Source of the DNA: Ramlibacter sp.
GTDB lineage: Bacteria > Pseudomonadota > Gammaproteobacteria > Burkholderiales > Burkholderiaceae_C
Direction: 5' to 3'
Assembly (NCBI GenBank): GCA_029237735.1
Contig: JAQZBU010000013.1
Location: 1-53,571, forward strand
DNA: 53,571 nt
Of this stretch, positions 26,578 through 34,795 are shown piece after piece. The notes under the pieces are model-generated. The model was given only the letters and a program-made list of their open reading frames with translations, was not told the origin of the DNA and ran no database searches. Each line of letters opens with the position of its first letter. Position 1 is the stretch's first letter. A program made the position numbers and the translations under genes.

Positions 26578-27759
26578 TTATGGACGCTCGACCGCGAGGG
26601 AAACCCCCATGCCGCCGCCGATGCACAGCGCGGCCACGCCCTTCTTGGCTTCGCGGCGCTGCATCTCGTGCAGCAGCGTTACCAGGATGCGGCAACCCGA
26701 TGCACCGATAGGGTGCCCGATTGCGATCGCGCCACCGTTGACGTTGACTTTGGCGGGGTCGATGCCCAGCTCCTTGTTCACCGCGCAGGCCTGTGCGGCG
26801 AACGCCTCGTTGAGCTCGAACAGGTTCACGTCGCTGGCCTTCCAGCCGGCACGTTCCAGCGCCTTGCGGGTGGCCGGCACCGGGCCCATGCCCATGGTGG
26901 CCGGGTCGAGGCCGCTGGTGCCGAAGGCCACGATGCGCGCGAGGGGTTTCAGGCCGAGCTCGGCCGCTTTCTTCGCGCTCATCACCACCACTGCCGCGGC
27001 GCCGTCGTTGATGCCGGAGGCATTGCCAGCCGTCACGGTGCCTGCTTTGTCGAAGGCCGGGCGCAAGCCCGCGAGGGCTTCGGCATTGGTCTTCTTGTTG
27101 ATGAACTCATCCGCTGCGAAGATGACCGGGTCGCCTTTCTTCTGCGGAATGGAGACGGGCACGATTTCGTCCTTGAACTTGCCTGCGTCCTGGGCGGCCG
27201 CGGCCTTTTGCTGGCTGCCAAGCGCCAATGCGTCCTGGGCTTCGCGGCTGATGTCGTTCTGCTTGGCGACATTCTCGGCCGTGATACCCATGTGGTACTT
27301 GTTGTAGACATCCCAGAGGCCGTCCACGATCATCGTATCGACGAGCTTCCAGTCGCCCATGCGCTGGCCGTCGCGCGAGTTCGGCAGGACGTGCGGGGCG
27401 GCGCTCATGTTCTCCTGACCGCCCGCTACCACGATCTCTGCATCGCCCCAGGCGATCGCCTGGGCCGCGAGCATCACGGCCTTCAGGCCGGAGCCGCACA
27501 CGGCGTTGATGGTCAAGCCCGGAACTTCCTTGGGCAAGCCTGCGGCGAGCAGGGCCTGGCGAGCGGGGTTCTGGCCCGAGCCGGCGGCCAGCACCTGGCC
27601 CATGATGACTTCACTGACCTGCGAGGGATCGACCTTGGCGCGGGCCAGGGCTTCCTTGATCACGATGGCACCCAGTTGGGGCGCGGGGATTTTCGCGAGC
27701 GAGCCGCCGAACTTGCCGACTGCGGTGCGGACGGCCGAAACGATGACGATGTCTTCCAT
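26578..27759 (-). CDS. phaA: Acetyl-CoA C-acetyltransferase (beta-ketothiolase)
   Basis: A 393-residue thiolase condensing two acetyl-CoA to acetoacetyl-CoA, the first PHB step. The nucleophilic Cys lies in [20 protein letters not shown], the substrate His in [20 protein letters not shown], and the second Cys in [17 protein letters not shown]-terminal [20 protein letters not shown] is typical. It lies 24 bp downstream of phaC and 80 bp upstream of phaB on the same strand. Biosynthetic thiolases such as this can also run in the degradative direction. Confidence 0.96.
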   Translation of the reverse strand: MEDIVIVSAVRTAVGKFGGSLAKIPAPQLGAIVIKEALARAKVDPSQVSEVIMGQVLAAGSGQNPARQALLAAGLPKEVPGLTINAVCGSGLKAVMLAAQAIAWGDAEIVVAGGQENMSAAPHVLPNSRDGQRMGDWKLVDTMIVDGLWDVYNKYHMGITAENVAKQNDISREAQDALALGSQQKAAAAQDAGKFKDEIVPVSIPQKKGDPVIFAADEFINKKTNAEALAGLRPAFDKAGTVTAGNASGINDGAAAVVVMSAKKAAELGLKPLARIVAFGTSGLDPATMGMGPVPATRKALERAGWKASDVNLFELNEAFAAQACAVNKELGIDPAKVNVNGGAIAIGHPIGASGCRILVTLLHEMQRREAKKGVAALCIGGGMGVSLAVERP

Positions 27760-27783
27760 GTGAATGCTCCTGGGGTTATGGGT

Positions 27784-29475
27784 TCAGGCCTTGGCCTTGA
27801 CGTAGCGGCCGGGGGCCGGCTCGATGGCCTTGTACTTGCCCTTGCCGTAGCTCTTGGGCGCAGCCACCTGCTTGCCCGCGTGTGGTTTCAGCCAGGCGGA
27901 CCAGTCGGTCCACCAGCTGCCGGGATGTTCCTTGGCGCCCTTCAGCCATGCGTCGAGCGTGTTCGGAAGCTTGTCGTTGGTCCAGTAGGACCTCTTGTTC
28001 TTGGACGGGGGATTGATCACCCCCGCGATATGGCCCGATGCGCCCATCACGAAGCGCTTCTTGCCGGGCAAGACTTGCGTGGACCCGTACGCGCCGGCGA
28101 TGGGCACGATGTGGTCCTCTCGGGATCCGTAGATGTACACCGGAATGTCGACCTTGCTCAAGTCCACCTTCTCGCCGCAGACCGTGCACTTGCCGGGTTT
28201 CACGAGGTTGTTCTCGAAGTACGTGTTGCGCAGGTACCAGGTGTACATCGGGCCGGGCAGGTTGGTCGAATCGCTGTTCCAGTAGAGCAGGTCGAAAGGC
28301 GGCGGGGTCTCACCCTTGAGATAGTTACCCACCACATAGTTCCACACCAGGTCGTTCGGGCGCAGGAAGCTGAAGGTGGACGCGAGCTCCTGCCCCTTGA
28401 GGAGGCCGCCGCGGCCCAGCTGCATCTCACGGAATTTCACGAAGGCGTCGTCGATGAACAGGTCCAGCACGCCCGTGTCGGTGAAGTCGAGGAACGTGGT
28501 AAGCAGCGTAGCGGATGCGACCGGCTTCTCGCCTTTTGCCGCCAACACGCCCAGCGCCGTGCCGAGCAGCGTGCCGCCCACGCAGAAGCCGAGTGCGTTG
28601 ATCTGCTTCGCGCCCGTGATCTCCTGCACCACGTCGATCGCCGTGAGCGGCCCGTCGCCGACGTAATCGTCCCAGGTCTTGTCCTTGAGTGAATCGTCGG
28701 GGTTGCGCCAGCTGATGACGAAGGTGCGGTGGCCTTCGCTCACCAGGTAGCGGATCAGGGAGTTCTCGGGCTGCAGGTCGAGGATATAGAACTTGTTGAT
28801 GCAAGGCGGCACGACGAGGTATGGGCGCTCGTAGACCTTAGCGGTGAGAGGCTTATATTCGATCAGCTGGAACAGGTCGTTCTCGAAGACGACGGCGCCT
28901 TCCGTGGTAGCCACGTTCTTGCCGACTTCGAACACGCTTTCGTCTGTCATGGAGACATGGCCCTGCTGGATGTCCTTCAGCAGGTTCTGCACACCCTTGG
29001 CGATGCTTTCACCCTTTGTCTCGATGGCCTTGCGCTGCGCCTCGGCGTTGAGCGCCATGAAGTTGCTGGGCGCGGAGGCTGCCATCCATTGCTCGACCGC
29101 GAAACGCAGCCGGGCTTTGGTCTTGGCATCGGTCTCGGCCGCCTCAGCCAGGCCGAGCAGGGTGCGGGCATTGAGCAGGTATAGGGCCGCGGCGTAGCCC
29201 GCCACGGGGTTGGAGGACCACGCGTCGGATGCGAAGCGCTTATCCACTGCGGCGGGGTGGGTCGCGAGGCCCTTGTTCCAGAGCTCGGCCGCTTCGCTGA
29301 GGTAGGCTTGCTGCAAAGCCTGCAGTTTCTCGCTGGAAAAGCTCAGCTGCGGCATCGCCGGCATGCCGGAGTGCGTATCGAGCCCCCCGAAGGATTGAAG
29401 GGCTTTGGCCCATTGCTCGCCAAAGCCCTGCTGGAACTGCTGTGCTGCCTGCACCCAGGCTGATTCAGAATTCAT
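27784..29475 (-). CDS. phaC: Class I poly(3-hydroxyalkanoate) polymerase
   Basis: A 563-residue PHA synthase polymerising (R)-3-hydroxyacyl-CoA at granule surfaces. I chose the ATG at 29475 (MNSESAWVQAAQQFQQGFGE). The N-terminal 200 residues include FASDAWSSNPVAGYAAALYL. The lipase-like box is NALGFCVGGTLLG with Cys298 as nucleophile; the catalytic Asp is in YGSREDHIVPIAGAYGS and the His in GASGHIAGVINPP. Length and motifs match class I (Ralstonia type) enzymes that use short-chain monomers. It heads the phaCAB operon. A dyad resembling PhaR-type sites lies upstream at 29530. Confidence 0.96.
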   Translation of the reverse strand: MNSESAWVQAAQQFQQGFGEQWAKALQSFGGLDTHSGMPAMPQLSFSSEKLQALQQAYLSEAAELWNKGLATHPAAVDKRFASDAWSSNPVAGYAAALYLLNARTLLGLAEAAETDAKTKARLRFAVEQWMAASAPSNFMALNAEAQRKAIETKGESIAKGVQNLLKDIQQGHVSMTDESVFEVGKNVATTEGAVVFENDLFQLIEYKPLTAKVYERPYLVVPPCINKFYILDLQPENSLIRYLVSEGHRTFVISWRNPDDSLKDKTWDDYVGDGPLTAIDVVQEITGAKQINALGFCVGGTLLGTALGVLAAKGEKPVASATLLTTFLDFTDTGVLDLFIDDAFVKFREMQLGRGGLLKGQELASTFSFLRPNDLVWNYVVGNYLKGETPPPFDLLYWNSDSTNLPGPMYTWYLRNTYFENNLVKPGKCTVCGEKVDLSKVDIPVYIYGSREDHIVPIAGAYGSTQVLPGKKRFVMGASGHIAGVINPPSKNKRSYWTNDKLPNTLDAWLKGAKEHPGSWWTDWSAWLKPHAGKQVAAPKSYGKGKYKAIEPAPGRYVKAKA

Positions 29476-29529
29476 TTTGTCTCCAGATACCCTGTTTTTC
29501 GAGGTTAACCTTAAGTATCTCACCAGTTA

Positions 29530-29544
29530 TGTTGCAGTGCAACA
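29530..29544. promoter_or_regulatory. Perfect TGC-rich palindrome upstream of phaC
   Basis: TGTTGCA-G-TGCAACA, a 15-bp dyad with 7-bp arms, lies 55 bp upstream of phaC and 20 bp upstream of the divergent small membrane-protein gene. PhaR-type PHA repressors recognise TGC-containing dyads in other proteobacteria. The palindrome is seen; PhaR binding is inferred, and no phaR gene is in the window. Confidence 0.5.
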
Positions 29545-29563
29545 ATCAACACGCAATTAGCTT

Positions 29564-29851
29564 ATGTACATCGTCGTTATCGCCTGGCTGTATGTCGCGC
29601 TCATGATGGCTGTGGCGGAAGCTACCAGCCCGATTGGCACCGTCGTCGGCGCCATCTTCACCTTTGTACTCTATGGCGTGGGGCCTGTGGCACTGGTGGT
29701 CTACCTGATGCGGGCGCCGGCACGTCGCAAGGCGATCAAGGCACGCGAAATGGCTGAGCTGGCGGCGGCCGCCGCCGCTGGTTCACACGAGCCAGATGCT
29801 GGCGGCGAAGCGCCCGCTGACGCGGTCGCGCCGGTGCGAAAAGAATCTTGA
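29564..29851 (+). CDS. Small integral membrane protein of unknown function
   Basis: A 95-residue protein with two predicted membrane helices: about residues 2-20 (IVVIAWLYVALMMAVA) and 28-49 (VGAIFTFVLYGVGPVALVVY). A basic stretch (RAPARRKAIKAR) then suggests a cytoplasmic C-terminus rich in Ala, Glu and Asp. It is divergent from phaC, close to the TGC-rich palindrome. Its last 69 bases overlap the end of pgeF on the opposite strand. I do not recognise a function. No clear ribosome-binding site precedes the ATG. Confidence 0.7.
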   Translation: MYIVVIAWLYVALMMAVAEATSPIGTVVGAIFTFVLYGVGPVALVVYLMRAPARRKAIKAREMAELAAAAAAGSHEPDAGGEAPADAVAPVRKES

Positions 29852-30550
29852 AGGATTGCTCACGGTGCACCACGCGCGGCTGCCGTCGTTACCGTAGACC
29901 TGCGTGATTCCCAACGCGGCGAGCCTGCGGCGTGCAAGGCCCGGCAGGTCGGCCAGCCATTTACCCTCGGCGTGCCCGTTGAACAGTGACGACGCGCCGA
30001 TGTCGTGCGCTTCGAACGCGGCCTTCACTTCGGGCCCGACCTCGAATGCCTCGGGCCCGATACACGGCCCAAGCCAGGCAAAAGCGCCGGCGAGGTCGCC
30101 CTGCTGCCGCAGTGCATCGCACACGGACTCGAGGACCCCCCGGCCGCCCCCGCCGGCCAGCCCACGCCAGCCCGCATGGGCGGCCGCCACGGCGCAGCCG
30201 TCAGCGCTTGCGAACAGCACGGGCAGGCAATCGGCCACCATGATCGTGCATGCCAGGCCGGCGTCGGTCGTGATGCATCCGTCGGCTTCGGTGCCGTCCG
30301 GTGTATCCGAAGTCAATCGCACCGTGCGTGAGCCATGCACTTGCCGCAGAAAGACCGGTCGCGCGCCGATGGCCTGCTGGAATATCGCGCGGTTTTGCGA
30401 GACGCGATCCGGATCGTCGCCGACATGGTCGCCGAGGTTCAAGCTGTCGTAGGGCGCTGCGGATACCCCGCCCGCGCGCGTCGTGCATGCCGCTCGAACA
30501 TTCGGCGGCGCAGGCCAGTCGGGAACCATCCAGGCGGCTGGGAGCATCAT
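29783..30550 (-). CDS. pgeF: PgeF-type laccase-domain protein (peptidoglycan editing factor / polyphenol oxidase)
   Basis: A 255-residue cytoplasmic protein of the YfiH/PgeF family. The metal-site residues are visible: His in FLRQVHGSRTVRL, Cys in VADCLPVLFASADG, and His in AAAHAGWRGLAGGGG. In E. coli PgeF prevents misincorporation of L-Ser for L-Ala in peptidoglycan precursors; other members have been assigned purine nucleoside or polyphenol oxidase activity. The start at 30550 directly abuts the stop of the isomerase gene, so the two form an operon. Its 3' end overlaps the convergent small membrane gene by 69 bp. In many betaproteobacteria pgeF lies near pha genes, as here. Confidence 0.92.
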   Translation of the reverse strand: MMLPAAWMVPDWPAPPNVRAACTTRAGGVSAAPYDSLNLGDHVGDDPDRVSQNRAIFQQAIGARPVFLRQVHGSRTVRLTSDTPDGTEADGCITTDAGLACTIMVADCLPVLFASADGCAVAAAHAGWRGLAGGGGRGVLESVCDALRQQGDLAGAFAWLGPCIGPEAFEVGPEVKAAFEAHDIGASSLFNGHAEGKWLADLPGLARRRLAALGITQVYGNDGSRAWCTVSNPSRFFSHRRDRVSGRFAASIWLV

Positions 30551-31192
30551 TCAGGCCTCGTTGTCGGGGCAGCTCGAAGGCTGCGCCTTCTGGAAGGCAG
30601 GAAGCGCCATGCAGGCGTCGAACGCGGCCATGGTGCGGGGCAGCCCGTCGAAGCTCGTGTTGACGCGGCGGCCGTTGAAGATCTGCGGCACGAGGCAGCA
30701 GTCGGCCAGCGTGGGCGTTTCTCCGTAGCAGTAGGTCGATGCGGGCATGCGCGACAGCTCGCGCTCGAACGCCTCCAGCCCCTCACGGACCCAGTGCCTG
30801 TACCAGTCGTTCTTGGTTTCCTCTTGCACCTTCAGCTCGCGCACCAGGTACTTCAAGACGCGCAGATTGTTCAGCGGGTGGATCTCGCACGCGATCATCT
30901 GCGCGAGCGCACGCACCTTCGCGCGACCCAGCGCGTCGCGCGGGAGCAAAGGCGGTTCGGGATGCGTCTCGTCTAGGTATTCGATGATGGCCATCGACTG
31001 CCCCAGGTGTTCGCCCTCATCGGTCTGCAGTGTCGGCACCAGCAGGGCCGGTGAGACGGCGGCGTAGCCGGGCTGCTTGTGCTCACCCTTGACCAGGTGC
31101 ACGGGCACGTACTCGTAGCCCAGGCCCTTGAGCTCGAGCGCGATGCGCACGCGGAAGGACGCCGACGATCGAAAATAGTTGTACAGCTTCAT
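30551..31192 (-). CDS. maiA: Zeta-class glutathione isomerase (maleylacetoacetate or maleylpyruvate isomerase)
   Basis: A 213-residue glutathione-dependent cis-trans isomerase. The N-terminal thioredoxin-like domain starts MKLYNYFRSSASFRVRIALE, and the glutathione-binding QSMAIIEYLDETHP follows. The C-terminal helical domain has QMIACEIHPLNNLRVLKYL and PTLADCCLVPQIFNGRR. The classical zeta motif SSCxxRVR has Ala in place of Cys; as I recall, the maleylpyruvate isomerase NagL of Ralstonia U2 also lacks that Cys. Either tyrosine (maleylacetoacetate) or gentisate (maleylpyruvate) metabolism is possible. The gentisate operon 5 kb away encodes no isomerase, so this gene is a candidate to complete it. 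It is divergent from the Rieske oxygenase gene by 62 bp. Confidence 0.88.
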   Translation of the reverse strand: MKLYNYFRSSASFRVRIALELKGLGYEYVPVHLVKGEHKQPGYAAVSPALLVPTLQTDEGEHLGQSMAIIEYLDETHPEPPLLPRDALGRAKVRALAQMIACEIHPLNNLRVLKYLVRELKVQEETKNDWYRHWVREGLEAFERELSRMPASTYCYGETPTLADCCLVPQIFNGRRVNTSFDGLPRTMAAFDACMALPAFQKAQPSSCPDNEA

Positions 31193-31254
31193 GCGTGCAA
31201 GGATAAACCGATCAGGGCTCGGGTGTACCAGGGGCGCGCTACACTGATTTCACC

Positions 31255-32637
31255 ATGAAGTCCGAACAGAACGAACTCCTCACGCGCGTCGGGACGGGCA
31301 CGGCCTGCGGCGCTCTACTGCGCAGCTACTGGCAGCCGGTGGCGCTGGTGGACGAATTCAACCCCGCGCTCGACCCGCCCATGGCTCAGCGGCCAGTCAA
31401 GGCCGTGCGCGCGCTCGGGCAGGACATGGTGCTGTTCAAGGATGCGCAAGGGGCGTGGGGCCTGCTGGACCGCGGCTGCCCGCATCGCGGTGCCGATCTT
31501 TCGTTCGGCCGCAACGAAGGCGACGGCCTGCGCTGCCCCTTCCATGGCTGGAAATTCGATACCACCGGCAAGTGCCTGGACACGCCCGCCGAGCCCGCGG
31601 GCAGCAAGCTGTGCGAGCGCGTGCGCCAGCGCAGCTACCCGGTGCTTGAAAAAAGCGGCATCCTCTTCGCGTGGCTGGGCGAAGAAAGCTCCACCCCGCC
31701 GCCCTTCCCCCACTTCGACTGCTTCGACGCGCCCTCCTCCCACACCTTTGCGTTCAAGGGCATGTGGCAGTGCAATTGGCTGCAGGCTTTCGAGGTCGGC
31801 ATCGATCCTGCGCACCCCTCGTTCCTCCACCGCTTCCTCTCCGATGAACCGCTGGAGGCGATCGGCCAGAACGCGGCCGGCAAGCAGTTCCGCAGCGCAA
31901 GCGCAGGCGACGCCGGCGGCGAACGCTGGCCGATGACGCGCATCATGCGCGAGTTCCACCAGCCCGAGATCAGCTTCGAGCCGCAACCCTGGGGCATGCA
32001 GCTCACGGCGTTGCGGCCCATGACCGATGCGCTCACGCACGTTCGCATCACGCAGGCGATCTTCCCCCACACCTTCGTGATCCCGCTGTCCGAGACGCTC
32101 ACCATCACGCAGATGCACCTGCCGGTGGATGACACCCACACCTACTGGTATTCCCTCTTCACCAGCTTCGCCGGGCCGGTGGACAAGGAAGCCATGCGCA
32201 ACCAACGCCTGCAGTACATCCAGCTGCCTGATTACTTGCCCAAGTCCGGGCGACATAACCACTGGGGCTTTAACCCGGACGAGCAGCGCACGCAGACTTA
32301 CCTCGGCATGGGCGAGGACGATATCAACGTCCACGACCAGTGGGCGGTGGAGAGCATGGGCGCCATCCAGGACCGCACCCGAGAGCACCTGGGCACCAGC
32401 GATAAAGTGATCATGGCCAACCGCCGGATGCTGCTGAAGGCGATCGAGACGGTGCAGGCGGGCGGTGTTGCGCCGGGTGTGGCGGACGCCGCGCAGGCTG
32501 CGGCGATGGCGGGGCCAGACACGGTGGACGGCATCGCGCCCGCGGGCACCTGGCCCGAGTGGTGGCGCGCGCAGGTGAAGGCCAAGCGCGATGGCGCGCC
32601 GTGGGCCCGAGCCACGGCGCCCGTGGTGCCTGCATGA
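31255..32637 (+). CDS. Rieske non-heme iron oxygenase, phthalate 4,5-dioxygenase-like alpha subunit
   Basis: A 460-residue ring-hydroxylating or O/N-dealkylating oxygenase. The Rieske [2Fe-2S] ligands are C75 and H77 (RGCPHRGADLSF) and C94 and H97 (LRCPFHGWKFD). The mononuclear iron site has the spacing of phthalate dioxygenase: Asp184, His187 and His192 in FEVGIDPAHPSFLHRF. The C-terminal signature is ESMGAIQDRTREHLG. Such enzymes are alpha-only oligomers needing a separate reductase and/or ferredoxin. The stop overlaps the start of the glutamine-synthetase-like gene by 4 bp, and a ferredoxin follows, so the first three genes act together. No reductase is encoded nearby. There is no ribosome-binding site; a TACACT -10-like hexamer lies at 31240, so the leader may be very short. 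Confidence 0.92.
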   Translation: MKSEQNELLTRVGTGTACGALLRSYWQPVALVDEFNPALDPPMAQRPVKAVRALGQDMVLFKDAQGAWGLLDRGCPHRGADLSFGRNEGDGLRCPFHGWKFDTTGKCLDTPAEPAGSKLCERVRQRSYPVLEKSGILFAWLGEESSTPPPFPHFDCFDAPSSHTFAFKGMWQCNWLQAFEVGIDPAHPSFLHRFLSDEPLEAIGQNAAGKQFRSASAGDAGGERWPMTRIMREFHQPEISFEPQPWGMQLTALRPMTDALTHVRITQAIFPHTFVIPLSETLTITQMHLPVDDTHTYWYSLFTSFAGPVDKEAMRNQRLQYIQLPDYLPKSGRHNHWGFNPDEQRTQTYLGMGEDDINVHDQWAVESMGAIQDRTREHLGTSDKVIMANRRMLLKAIETVQAGGVAPGVADAAQAAAMAGPDTVDGIAPAGTWPEWWRAQVKAKRDGAPWARATAPVVPA

Positions 32638-34112
32638 CGACCTTCGCGCAGCGCTGCGGCATCCACGATGAGGAGCGCGAACAGGCCTTGCGCCGGACAA
32701 CGCGCCTGATCGACGCCACCGGGCTCGAGCTGGTGCGCTTTGCCTGGTGCGACATGCATGGCATGACACGCGGCAAGACACTCGTCGCCTCTGCCGCGGC
32801 GCGGGCGATGCACGAAGGTGTCGGAATGGTCAGCACCTTGATGCTCAAGGACAGCTCGGACCGCACCGCGTTCAAGGTGTTCGAGCCCGGCGGCGCGGCG
32901 GACCTTCCCGGTTTCGAGTTCGCGAGCAATCTGTTGCTGCTGGCCGACCCGGCCAGCTTCCGGCAACTGCCCTGGACACCCTCCACAGGGTGGGTCTGCG
33001 GCCAGCCCTGGTTCCAGGACGGCCGGCCGGTGGAACTGGACACGCGGCGCGTGCTGCAGCGCGCATTGGGCCGCCTCGCCGACGCGGGGCTTTCCATGAA
33101 ATGCGGCCTGGAGATCGAATTCCACATCTACCGCATCGAAGACACCAAGGCGCAGCTCGATCCCGACCAGGCCGGCTGGCCCGGCCCTCCTCCCGCGGTC
33201 AGCATGATCCACCCCGGCTACAGCCTGCTCATGGAAGCCTGCTACGACATGGCCGAGGAGCCGCTGCGCATCGTGCAGCACACAGCGCAAGCGCTGGGCC
33301 TGCCGCTGCTGTCGCTGGAAGTCGAACTCGGGCCGAGCCAGGTCGAGGCCGTGTTCGAAGCCACCGACGCGCTGGCAGCCGCGGACAACATGGTGCTGTT
33401 TCGCAATGCCGTGAAGCAGGCGCTTCGCCGCGCGGGCTACCACGCGAGCTTCATGTGCCGCCCGCCCTTCCCAAACATCATGTCCAGCGGATGGCACCTG
33501 CACCAATCGCTGCTGGACGCGCGCACGGGCCGCAACGTGTTTTGCCGCGAGGTGCCCGCGGACGGCACGACGCCCGCCGATGCCGCTTACACGCTCTCGG
33601 CAACCGGCGAGCACTATCTGGCCGGCTTGCTGGAACACGCGCGCGCCATGGCGGTGTTCTGCACGCCGACCGTGAACGGTTTCGGGCGCTTCCGCCCCAA
33701 TGCGCTCGCGCCGCAATCGGTACTGTGGGGCCGCGATAACCGCGGCGCGATGCTGCGGGTGATCGGCGAATGCGGCGACGCGGCCACCCGCATCGAGAAC
33801 CGCATCGGCGAGCCCGCCGCCAACCCCTACCTGTACATGGCCTCGCAGATTCACGCCGGCCTGGACGGCATAGCGCGCCGGCTGAAGGCGCCGCCGGCCA
33901 CCGACGCACCCTATGGTTCCTCCGCCGCGAAGCTGCCAACGAGCCTGGGTGAAGCGCTGGAAGCGCTGCGCGCAGACACAGTGCTCACCGCCGGCTTCGG
34001 CGAGGCTTTCGTCGACTACTTCGACCGCGTCAAGCAGTCTGAGCTTTCCCGCTGGGAGCAGGCCGAGGACAAGGACGACTTCCAGCGCCGCGAATATTTC
34101 AGCCGCTTCTGA
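32634..34112 (+). CDS. Glutamine-synthetase-like ATP-dependent ligase (predicted gamma-glutamylation of an amine)
   Basis: A 492-residue member of the glutamine synthetase fold. Start at ATG 32634, overlapping the oxygenase stop. The active-site signatures are kept: E160 and E162 in GLEIEFHIY, E229/E231/E238 in SLEVELGPSQVEAVFE, H288 and H290 in SSGWHLHQSLL, and the arginine loop in RIENRIGEPAANPYL. The N-terminal beta-grasp part (VRFAWCDMHGMTRGKTL) is short and the protein lacks the type I adenylylation loop region as far as I see. Known relatives that glutamylate amines include PuuA (putrescine), IpuC (isopropylamine) and the GS-like AtdA1/TdnQ of aniline dioxygenase clusters. Being sandwiched between an oxygenase and its ferredoxin argues for amine activation rather than nitrogen assimilation. 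Confidence 0.88.
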   Translation: MTTFAQRCGIHDEEREQALRRTTRLIDATGLELVRFAWCDMHGMTRGKTLVASAAARAMHEGVGMVSTLMLKDSSDRTAFKVFEPGGAADLPGFEFASNLLLLADPASFRQLPWTPSTGWVCGQPWFQDGRPVELDTRRVLQRALGRLADAGLSMKCGLEIEFHIYRIEDTKAQLDPDQAGWPGPPPAVSMIHPGYSLLMEACYDMAEEPLRIVQHTAQALGLPLLSLEVELGPSQVEAVFEATDALAAADNMVLFRNAVKQALRRAGYHASFMCRPPFPNIMSSGWHLHQSLLDARTGRNVFCREVPADGTTPADAAYTLSATGEHYLAGLLEHARAMAVFCTPTVNGFGRFRPNALAPQSVLWGRDNRGAMLRVIGECGDAATRIENRIGEPAANPYLYMASQIHAGLDGIARRLKAPPATDAPYGSSAAKLPTSLGEALEALRADTVLTAGFGEAFVDYFDRVKQSELSRWEQAEDKDDFQRREYFSRF

Positions 34113-34435
34113 TGATCACCGTTCACTTCATCGACAGTGCCGGCGCGGCAAAGCGCCTCGAATGCAAGACCGGCCAGAGCCTGATGCAGGCGGCCGTGAA
34201 AGCCAACGTCGCCGGCATCGAAGGCGAGTGCGGCGGCATGATGACCTGCGGCACCTGCCACGTGTACGTGCACGAACCGCATGCCAGCGCCCTGCCGGCA
34301 CCCGAAGCGGATGAAGACAGCATGCTGGAATACACGGCCTCGCCGCGCCGCGCCAACAGCCGCCTTTCGTGTCAGGTCCAGCTGGCCGAAGCGATGGACG
34401 GCCTCACGGTAGACTTGCCCGAGAGCCAATACTGA
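34112..34435 (+). CDS. [2Fe-2S] ferredoxin, adrenodoxin type
   Basis: A 107-residue electron carrier. The four cluster ligands are C40, C46, C49 (GECGGMMTCGTCHVYV) and C87 (RLSCQVQL), with the C-x5-C-x2-C spacing of vertebrate-type ferredoxins. The acidic stretch PEADEDSMLEYTASPRR between them is typical for partner docking. The ATG shares one base with the stop of the preceding gene (TGATG). It most likely passes electrons to the Rieske oxygenase two genes upstream. The matching ferredoxin reductase is not in the window, so one encoded elsewhere would have to serve. Confidence 0.92.
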   Translation: MITVHFIDSAGAAKRLECKTGQSLMQAAVKANVAGIEGECGGMMTCGTCHVYVHEPHASALPAPEADEDSMLEYTASPRRANSRLSCQVQLAEAMDGLTVDLPESQY

Positions 34436-34447
34436 AAGCCAAGAAAC

Positions 34448-34756
34448 ATGATCCTCGAAATCGCGGAAATCCGGATCGCACCCGGCCAGCAGGCTGCCTT
34501 CGACGAAGCCATCCAGCGTGCGCTGACCACCGTGGCCTCGCAGGCCAAGGGCATGCGAGGCTACAAGGTCAACAAGTGCATCGAGTCGCCCGAGCGCTAT
34601 GTGCTGCAGATCTTCTGGGACACGCTGGAAGACCACACCGTGGGGTTTCGCCAGGGCCCCCTCTTCGCGCAGTGGCGGGCCATCATCGGCCCGTTCTTCG
34701 CGAGCCCCCCGGTGGTGGAGCACTTCACACTCCTCACCAAGAGCGACATGCCATAA
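34448..34756 (+). CDS. ABM-domain (antibiotic biosynthesis monooxygenase-like) small protein
   Basis: A 102-residue ferredoxin-fold protein. MILEIAEIRIAPGQQAAFDE followed by IQRALTTVASQAKGMRGYKV and YVLQIFWDTLEDHTVGFRQG is the standard ABM pattern; the end FFASPPVVEHFTLL is common in the proteobacterial subgroup. ABM proteins include cofactor-free monooxygenases acting on quinols, decarboxylases and inactive sensors. It lies 12 bp after the ferredoxin and closes the oxygenase/ligase cassette, so it may process the oxidised product. No catalytic residue can be assigned by eye. Confidence 0.85.
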   Translation: MILEIAEIRIAPGQQAAFDEAIQRALTTVASQAKGMRGYKVNKCIESPERYVLQIFWDTLEDHTVGFRQGPLFAQWRAIIGPFFASPPVVEHFTLLTKSDMP

Positions 34757-34779
34757 AAAAGGGGCCCGATGGGCCCCTT
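34755..34779 (-). terminator. Rho-independent terminator of the OmpA-like gene
   Basis: Perfect stem AAGGGGCCC/GGGCCCCTT with a GAT loop at 34759-34779. Read on the minus strand it is followed by a run of six T, so it terminates the OmpA-like gene. The plus-strand side has no T-run, though the hairpin may still slow transcription from the ferredoxin/ABM side. Confidence 0.85.
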
Positions 34780-34795
34780 GCTCGTACCGGCTGGC

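Noticed and set aside
26668..28692. A 674-codon plus-strand open frame over phaA and phaC
   Set aside because: Antisense to well-conserved thiolase and PHA synthase; composition typical of a shadow frame.
34755..34779. Terminator for the ferredoxin/ABM cassette
   Set aside because: The T-run lies only on the minus-strand side, so it mainly serves the OmpA-like gene; effect on the plus strand is uncertain.
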